This document shows, in pieces, positions 18,745-22,684 of a DNA stretch of 22,684 bases. The notes beneath the pieces are model-generated. The model did no database searches. It worked only from the letters and a program-made list of their open reading frames with translations, and was not told where the DNA came from. Origin of the DNA: Chara braunii (lineage: Eukaryota; Streptophyta; Charophyceae; Charales; Characeae); NCBI GenBank assembly GCA_003427395.1, contig BFEA01000202.1, forward strand, positions 624,408 through 647,091, written 5' to 3'. Numbering within the stretch: position 1 is the stretch's first letter; every line of letters starts with the position of its first letter. The translations under genes were made by a program, and so were the position numbers.

Positions 18745-18927
18745 GTCCCATACGTTCGGGCGTTCGGCCCGTCCCGAATGCCGTTTACCCTGTATATATA
18801 TATATTCAAGGGAGGTATTCAACAATTAGCAACAGTCAGACCCACTTGTGAGTTAGTAAGTTAGTAGTTGGGGTTAGGTCTTAAGTGGTGAGGAGGTGGA
18901 GGCCGCTTACCTGTGCTTCTAATCACC

Positions 18928-21039
18928 ATGGGTGACTACCCCATGTTCTCACTTCTGGCCCTGTCTGTGCTATGGGGCCCCCTTCTTCGTTTCGTTGTCC
19001 CTCTTGCCTTCCAACGGACGTTTTGTTCACATGCGGTGTTAAGGTTTGAGAAGTCAACCCAGGGAAGTACAACTGAGGAGCAGGCAGAGATAGAGCGCCG
19101 CCTAGCTGAGAAGAAAAAAGAAAAGGAAGAGAGGAAAAGAAAGGAGGAGGAGGAAGTGAAGAAAAAGTTGTTAGAAGAGAAAGAGAAGATGGAGAAGGAG
19201 ATGAAAGAGAAAGAGAGAAAGATAATGGAAGAGTTGAAAGAAGATGAAGAAGAAGAAGAAGAAGAAGAAAAAGATGTGGGAGACAGGCTGGAAAGGAGGA
19301 GGATCCAGCCACAGGAAGCAAAGGGTGAAAGCAGCCATGCCGGCGAAATCAGGTTGCTGCAGTTGGAGGCGATCGATTGGATGGGACAATTCGGGTATCA
19401 GACGGAGATGCCGAAAGAGACCGAGGAGGAGAAAAATGCTTTTGTGCTCAAAATGTCAGCGGCAGCGGATCAGGAGGAGAGAGACTTATGATAGAAGAGA
19501 AAAAGTCGAACTTAACAACAAATTGGTGGCTGCGAAAAGGCAGGCGTATAATGATAAAAAAAAGATGGAGGAGGGGGAGAGGTTGCAGACACTGTTGAAA
19601 GAACAGAAGGGAAAGCAAGTTGCGACAAGCGAATGGTTAGCTCTCTTGACTGACACCCTCCACACTAACGAACAACTCGTTGCCCTCCATCGATCCATCA
19701 ACAAACTAGAGTTCCATTAGGGAGAATTTGAGGGAACCTGGAACAACCTTCTGCACACAACCTCCCACCAAGTAGATGACCGGATCTTTGGATATCTTAA
19801 ACTATTAGATGACGCCCTCACAAAAAAAATAAATGACTCTGCCGTAGCAAGAAAGTTGAAGATTGGAGGCGGGGGAGGAGATGGAGGCGATGATGGTGAT
19901 GATGGAGACAGAAAAGGAAAGGGTGTCAAGAAGGAGAAAGACGGGGAAGTGGAGGAGTCCAAATAAAAGATGAAGGTGAAGTTGCCTTGGACTTATACAG
20001 GGAAAAAGGAAGAAAACATTTTCCATTGGGAGGCAGCTATGGGAACATACCTGTACGCACAAAAGATTCTGTACTGGGACCGGGTGTTAATGGCAAGTTC
20101 GTGCATGGCAAGGAACGCAATGAGTTTCACAATCTCTTTGATGAAAGAGGTTGGCTTTACAACCATGGTTGAGTTTTCTCAACAAATGCGGATCGAAGAC
20201 TCCTTCAAAGCCCTTAGAGAAAGGTTCGAAGACGAGAACCTGACCCGTAGAACTGAGTCATTGGTCCTTAACATTGGTGACCGTAAATGGAAAAGTGTGT
20301 CAGTTTTGAAGGCCACAATGGATGAATTGTTGCAATGCCCGGATTACGGATTAACACCAACACAGATCCTAAACAACTTCGTCAGAGCACTCCCAGACCC
20401 CCTCAAGACACAACTGTATCCCCGTATTAAAGAAGAGGGAATGACATATGAAAATTTTAGTAAGATCGTTGTAGATCACGCTGACTTTCTGCAAGAGGCG
20501 CAACATTGCCATTATTGGAAAGATCTGCAGGCCGACAAGAAATGGAAAGACCGGACAATCTCAGGGAATATTGCAGGTAAAGATAACTTACTGATCACCT
20601 TTGAAGAAGGAGGGGTGGAATCACTTACCTATGACCAGATAGACTATGGATTAAAAGAAGATAGCAATGGTCACCTAGCCTACTATGCGGCTGTTGCAAC
20701 CCACGGGGGAGGGCGACAACAAGGAAGAGGCTGTGGTGAGGAAGAGGACCCGCCGCCCAGAGGGGTAGTGGCGAAGGTAGCTACTATGTGGGAGGTAGGG
20801 GTAATGGTCCCTTGCAAGGAGGTAGAGGTCCCAACTCCACAGGGGGAAGAGGTAGAGGTAGACGACCATAGCCGAAACACCCAAGGATAGCTGAAGGCAA
20901 ACCTTGGTTAGCAATGGGTATGGACGAGAAAACATGGGAAGAACATCGCGAGACCGGTCAATATTTTAAATGTGGTGACCCCGATCACATTGTTCCCTTT
21001 TGTCCTCAGTATAGGTACCCAAAAGGGAACGACCAATAG
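18928..21039 (+). pseudogene. gag: gag of element 3, broken
   Basis: The start is the ATG in ACCATGG, as in the relatives. After MGDY comes a hydrophobic stretch (FSLLALSVLWGPLLRFVV) that the other Gags lack; homology resumes at EKSTQGSTTEEQ, against GKSTSPYTQEQ in element 2. A Lys/Glu coiled coil with a GAA-repeat Glu run (about 19243-19269) follows. The frame closes at 19491; homology continues one frame over to TAG at 19718 and on to TAA at 19964. The capsid part is open from 19970 (WTYTGKKEENIFHWE) to about 20700, including LRERFEDENL, NNFVRALPDPLKTQ and WKDRTISG. After a frameshift in the Gly/Arg-rich tail the knuckle is read in another frame. It has Tyr for the first Cys (YFKC...DH...C) at about 20962-21003. 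The frame ends at TAG 21037. Inactive. Confidence 0.8.
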
Positions 21040-22508
21040 AGGTTGTCGTTGCCTCTACAGGGACTCTGGATGCAAGCAGACTGTCAACCTCCCATCCAGA
21101 GGTCCCAATGGCAGAGACTGAGACGGTAGTTGACCCCCACCTAGTTAGCTGCCCAAAAGTTGCTTGTGCTAGGACTTCTCTAGGTGGTTCCCTCACAAGC
21201 ATAGGTGATGAACTGATCACTCGTCGCCGCGCTTGGGCTGAAATGAAGAAAAAGAAAGGGCAGTTATTAATTGCAGACGTAGAAGTGAGTAAAGGAAGAG
21301 TGGGCGCGTTAATAGATAGTGGGTCAACGCACACTTACATAAGCAAGAAAGGGCTGCAGAAGATGCGCCTAGGGTTGAAGGTTCAAAAGTTATACCAGCC
21401 TGTTGTAAGCAAGCTAGCCAATAATAGAGAAACGGTGGTTGATAGCTATGTCGAAGGGGTTAAGGCATACTTCTAGTTGGAGGCAGGGGGTAAGACAAAA
21501 CGTGTTCTGCACTCCCTGACACTCTTAGTGGAGGACAGTCTCCCTTTTGACATGATTCTAGGAACTGACTGGGATGAGGCCGCCAATGCAGATGTGAAAC
21601 TGGGTAAGCATGAGTGTTGTTTGCCTAGTCCCATAGGTGGAAAGAAGAAAGTTCAATTATACCATGCATCTGGCGTAGAGAATAGCCTAACCCTTCGCTG
21701 CATGAATGCCCCCGCGTTCGCCCAGCATGTGGTCAATAATGACCTCGTCGATCAAGTGTTTGTTGCATATGTGCGCTCGGTGAGTGAAGAAAAGAAAGAG
21801 GAAGAGTCAATACCCCTCAATGTGCACAAGTTGCTTGTTAAGATCGCTGATGTTGGAGAGGCCCCGAGCGGAGTGGTTGAGAGAGAAACCAAGCACCGGA
21901 TTGAGCTAGAACCCGGTAGCCGGATTTCCAAGGGCCCTACCTATAGAATGTCTCCAAAAGAAATGGATGAGCTGCGAAAGCAGTTAGACGAGTTGCTTGA
22001 GAAGGGGTGGATTAAACCAAGTTCCTCACCATTCGGTGCACCTATCCTGTTCGCACCAAAGAAGGGCGGCAAACTATAGGGGACTTAATGTGATAACCGT
22101 TAAGAATGTGGAGTCGTTACCACATATAGATAATCTCCTAGATACAGTTCAGGGTTGCAAGTATTTCTCTAAGATTGATCTAAGGTCGGGATACCACCAG
22201 ATGGAGGTATTGTTCGAGGATCAGCACAAAACGGTTTTTCGAACAAGATATGGCCACTATGAGTTTGTGGTGATGTCGTTTGGCTTGACTAATGCCCCTG
22301 CAACCTTCCAAAGATGTATGAATGAGTTGTTTCGTGATTGGCTTGATAAATTTGTTGTTGTTTATTTAGATGATATATTGATTTTTAGTAAGAGTCTGGA
22401 AGAGCATGAGGAGCACCTTCGAATTGTGCTTAATAGATTGCGAGAGGTGAAATTTAAGATTAACTCGAAGAAGTGTGTGTGGGCAAAGCGTCAGGTTCGC
22501 CATGTGTT
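21015..22508 (+). pseudogene. pol: pol of element 3, truncated after reverse transcriptase
   Basis: The pol frame is -1 to the gag knuckle frame and open from 21015; the first ATG is 21108, matching MAEV in the relatives. Protease keeps the intact DSGST motif at 21315, the only one of the three to do so, and ILGTDWDEA downstream. TAG at 21474 interrupts it. The frame resumes to [21 protein letters not shown], and a deletion of roughly 15-20 nt at about 22076 removes the residues equivalent to RMCID and shifts the frame. RT continues one frame over with FSKIDLRSGYHQ, FGLTNAPATFQRCM and YLDD (22363-22374). Homology ends after KKCVWAKRQV at about 22508. Codons differ from elements 1 and 2 at many places, so it is a separate, older lineage. 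Confidence 0.82.
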
Positions 22509-22684
22509 CTCACATTTCGACAGTGGTGTGGCGATGCCCACGGACCACCCGCACCGAGGACCGAGCGGCAAACACTGCTGTGCCTGCATCTGATCGTGTT
22601 CTAGCGAAAAGTTCGTTCCGACCCAAAAAAATTGTAATTTTTCGTCTTTTGTTTTTTGTTTTGTCTTTTTTTTTTTTTTTTTTT
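22509..22684 (+). other. Unassigned sequence after the element 3 break, ending in a T-run
   Basis: No resemblance to pol or to the LTRs is seen. The last 50 bases are T-rich (TTTTGTTTTTTG) and end in about 20 T at the window edge. On the opposite strand this would be poly-A, which could mark a retroposed sequence lying to the right, but nothing in the window confirms it. Confidence 0.4.

Larger units (their letters stand above)
17977..18792 (+). mobile_element. 816-bp TIR element without coding capacity (MITE-like, possibly hAT-derived)
   Basis: The left end reads CAGGGTTACCAGCCCG and the right end, reversed and complemented, CAGGGTAAACGGCATTCGG. Six terminal bases match exactly, then partly. 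Both ends are GC-rich with CGTTCGG motifs and the centre is AT-rich. The flanks are TGTATATA and TATATATA, fitting an 8-bp duplication with one mismatch, though in a TA repeat this proves little. CAGGG ends and 8-bp duplications are typical of hAT elements. No transposase is seen. The ORFs here are repeats of dinucleotides or homopolymers. Confidence 0.6.
18801..22508 (+). mobile_element. Element 3: 5'- and 3'-truncated, diverged Ty3/Gypsy relative
   Basis: About 125 bases of leader, with a stretch like that of element 2 (TTAAGTGGTGAGGAG), precede an ACCATGG gag start. Gag and pol follow in the same relation as in elements 1 and 2, but protein similarity is clearly lower. No LTR, PBS or PPT of its own is seen. 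On the left it meets the TIR element and TA repeat; on the right homology stops inside pol at about 22508, after the RT core. RNase H, integrase and 3' LTR are absent from the window. Confidence 0.8.

Noticed and set aside
18378-18851. ORFs with runs of Phe or Lys around the N
   Set aside because: These come from poly-T tracts; one codon includes the ambiguous base, and no homology is seen.
22600-22684. Pol III gene or SINE ending in the T-run
   Set aside because: No A or B box was found in the preceding 170 bases, and the T-run lies at the window edge.

Overview
The window reads as repeat-rich nuclear DNA of a green-lineage eukaryote, most plausibly a charophyte alga of the Chara type. That placement is inference from style: an exon with a Ser-Pro-rich wall-protein segment, and stacked Ty3/Gypsy (Metaviridae) chromovirus-like LTR retrotransposons whose Gag starts with a long Glu/Lys-rich coiled coil. 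There is no sign of bacterial operons, rRNA, tRNA or CRISPR. All recognisable elements lie on the + strand, head to tail.

Layout: (1) 1-172, the 3' end of an LTR (family B) whose body is left of the window. (2) 173-1560, host DNA with one convincing exon (297-1223) of a secreted, proline-rich, cadherin/Ig-like protein. (3) 1561-9740, element 1, complete from LTR to LTR (family A, 1008-bp LTRs, roughly 96% alike) with PBS, gag, pol and PPT, but with many stops and frameshifts. (4) 9741-10869, unassigned sequence with a 91-bp tandem repeat and an array of eleven TTGACC hexamers. (5) about 10870-17902, element 2, the best preserved: gag open for 615 codons, pol open except for two in-frame stops, and a C-terminal chromodomain-like module. 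It has a family B 3' LTR (17088-17902), and no matching 5' LTR is visible. (6) 17903-18792, a TA microsatellite and an 816-bp terminal-inverted-repeat element without coding capacity. (7) about 18801-22508, element 3, a more diverged relative lacking its 5' LTR and PBS, with broken gag and a pol that stops after reverse transcriptase. (8) 22509-22684, unassigned sequence ending in a T-run.

The elements share one plan: LTR with TATA box, leader, gag starting at ACCATGG, a CCHC zinc knuckle (one ligand lost in element 3), then pol in the -1 frame ordered protease, reverse transcriptase, RNase H, integrase, chromodomain. In all three an AAAA run preceded by C sits at the same place in the gag/pol overlap. 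None looks able to move by itself: protease motifs are mutated in elements 1 and 2, and element 3 is truncated. The most interesting unexplained signals are a recurring GCCATAGC octamer in the transcribed 5' regions, the TTGACC array, the shared frameshift-like site, and the mismatch between the 5' and 3' ends of element 2.
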